Assembly (NCBI GenBank): GCA_963663615.1
Contig: OY760517.1
Coordinates: 1,302,001-1,366,000, forward strand
DNA length: 64,000 bases
Reading direction: 5' to 3'
Source: G963663615 sp963663615
GTDB taxonomy: Bacteria > Bacteroidota > Ignavibacteria > Ignavibacteriales > Melioribacteraceae
Part shown: piece after piece, positions 63,660 to 64,000 of the stretch
Layout of the letters: the number at the start of each line of letters is the position of its first letter
Numbering within the stretch: the first letter of the stretch is position 1
Made by a program: the position numbers and the translations under genes
Notes under the pieces: model-generated
Database searches by the model: none
The model's input: only the letters and a program-made list of their open reading frames with translations
What the model was told of the DNA's origin: nothing

Positions 63660-64000
63660 ATGGTATTTGAACATTTTGCAGTAAATATTGAAAAGCCTGT
63701 TGAAATGGCTGAATGGTATGTGAAAAATTGTGAGCTTGTAATTATGAAGAAAGGGGATGCCCCGCACTTTGCTCATTTTCTTGCTGATAAAACCGGCAGA
63801 GTTGTGATTGAAACTTATTTTAATAATGAGTTTCCTGTTACAGATTTTAGTACTGTGAATCATATGGAATTTCATTTTGCATTTATGGTAAAAAATGCCG
63901 AAGAAACCAAAAACAATCTTATGGGAGCAGGAGCCGAGTTTGTTGAAGAAATTAAACCTGCCGATGGCTCACATTTGGTAATGCTAAGAGACCCATTTGG
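63660..64000 (+). CDS. VOC/glyoxalase-family protein, cut by window end
   Basis: The first 113 residues are visible. The fold is vicinal oxygen chelate: it starts MVFEHFAVNIEKPVEMAEWY (metal His), continues HMEFHFAFMV, and ends KPADGSHLVMLRDPFG, the beginning of the second metal-binding strand. GGATAA precedes the ATG by 3 bp. Following the pectinesterase by 9 bp, it is part of the same transcript. Many pectin loci contain such VOC proteins; the reaction is unknown. Confidence 0.82.
   Translation, partial: MVFEHFAVNIEKPVEMAEWYVKNCELVIMKKGDAPHFAHFLADKTGRVVIETYFNNEFPVTDFSTVNHMEFHFAFMVKNAEETKNNLMGAGAEFVEEIKPADGSHLVMLRDPF

Overview
The window is AT-rich DNA from a member of the Bacteroidota/Chlorobiota (FCB) assemblage. 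The best guess is an Ignavibacteria- or Melioribacter-like heterotroph. Reasons: several secreted proteins end in a type IX secretion (T9SS) sorting domain of the 'NQNYPNPFNPSTTI...LLGEEVATLVN' kind; there are PorV-like and SusC-like TonB-dependent outer-membrane proteins but no SusD; sensors carry Reg_prop beta-propellers; and the tRNA promoter has a Bacteroidota-type TAnnTTTG box. Taxonomy is inferred, since no rRNA is present.

Region 1 (1-17.5 kb) looks like a starch/alpha-glucan locus. A GH13 lipoprotein (minus strand, cut by the window edge) diverges from a Reg_prop histidine kinase and its LuxR-type response regulator. A second, degenerate regulator whose phosphoacceptor Asp is a Glu follows. 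Then comes a tight operon: PpiC-type lipoprotein foldase, TonB-dependent receptor, a 1225-aa acidic Ca-binding-repeat surface protein, a PorV-like barrel, and a protein with four starch-binding-like domains plus a T9SS tail. The degenerate regulator gene and the operon share a two-part upstream element with identical internal spacing.

Region 2 (17.5-32 kb) is a housekeeping and signalling stretch: an SGNH hydrolase with TPRs, a small unknown protein, a DUF4180 protein, an HD-domain protein, a TPR histidine kinase, tRNA-Ser(GGA), and two adjacent hybrid kinases (1948 and 544 aa).

Region 3 (32-36.3 kb) is decayed: a truncated, frameshifted Reg_prop sensor, about 400 bp of hairpin-rich noncoding DNA, a response regulator broken at a T8 run, a 139-aa protein that is almost only a T9SS sorting domain, and a second GH13 lipoprotein.

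Region 4 (36.4 kb to the end) is a large pectin/rhamnogalacturonan utilisation locus. Surface and periplasmic enzymes (PL1, GH28, GH105, CE8 pectinesterase, rhamnogalacturonan acetylesterase, an alpha/beta esterase, a BNR protein, DUF4861, a beta-helix protein) and a TonB receptor depolymerise and import pectin. A TRAP transporter takes up uronates. KduI and KduD convert unsaturated uronate to 2-keto-3-deoxygluconate; UxaC and the epimerase UxaE handle galacturonate; Eda cleaves KDPG. A LacI-type regulator sits in the middle, and two promoter regions about 7 kb apart share a hexamer-periodic, CG-centred operator-like array. KdgK, UxuA and UxuB are not in the window, while a PPi-type phosphofructokinase and a HAD phosphatase sit where sugar-kinase functions would be expected.
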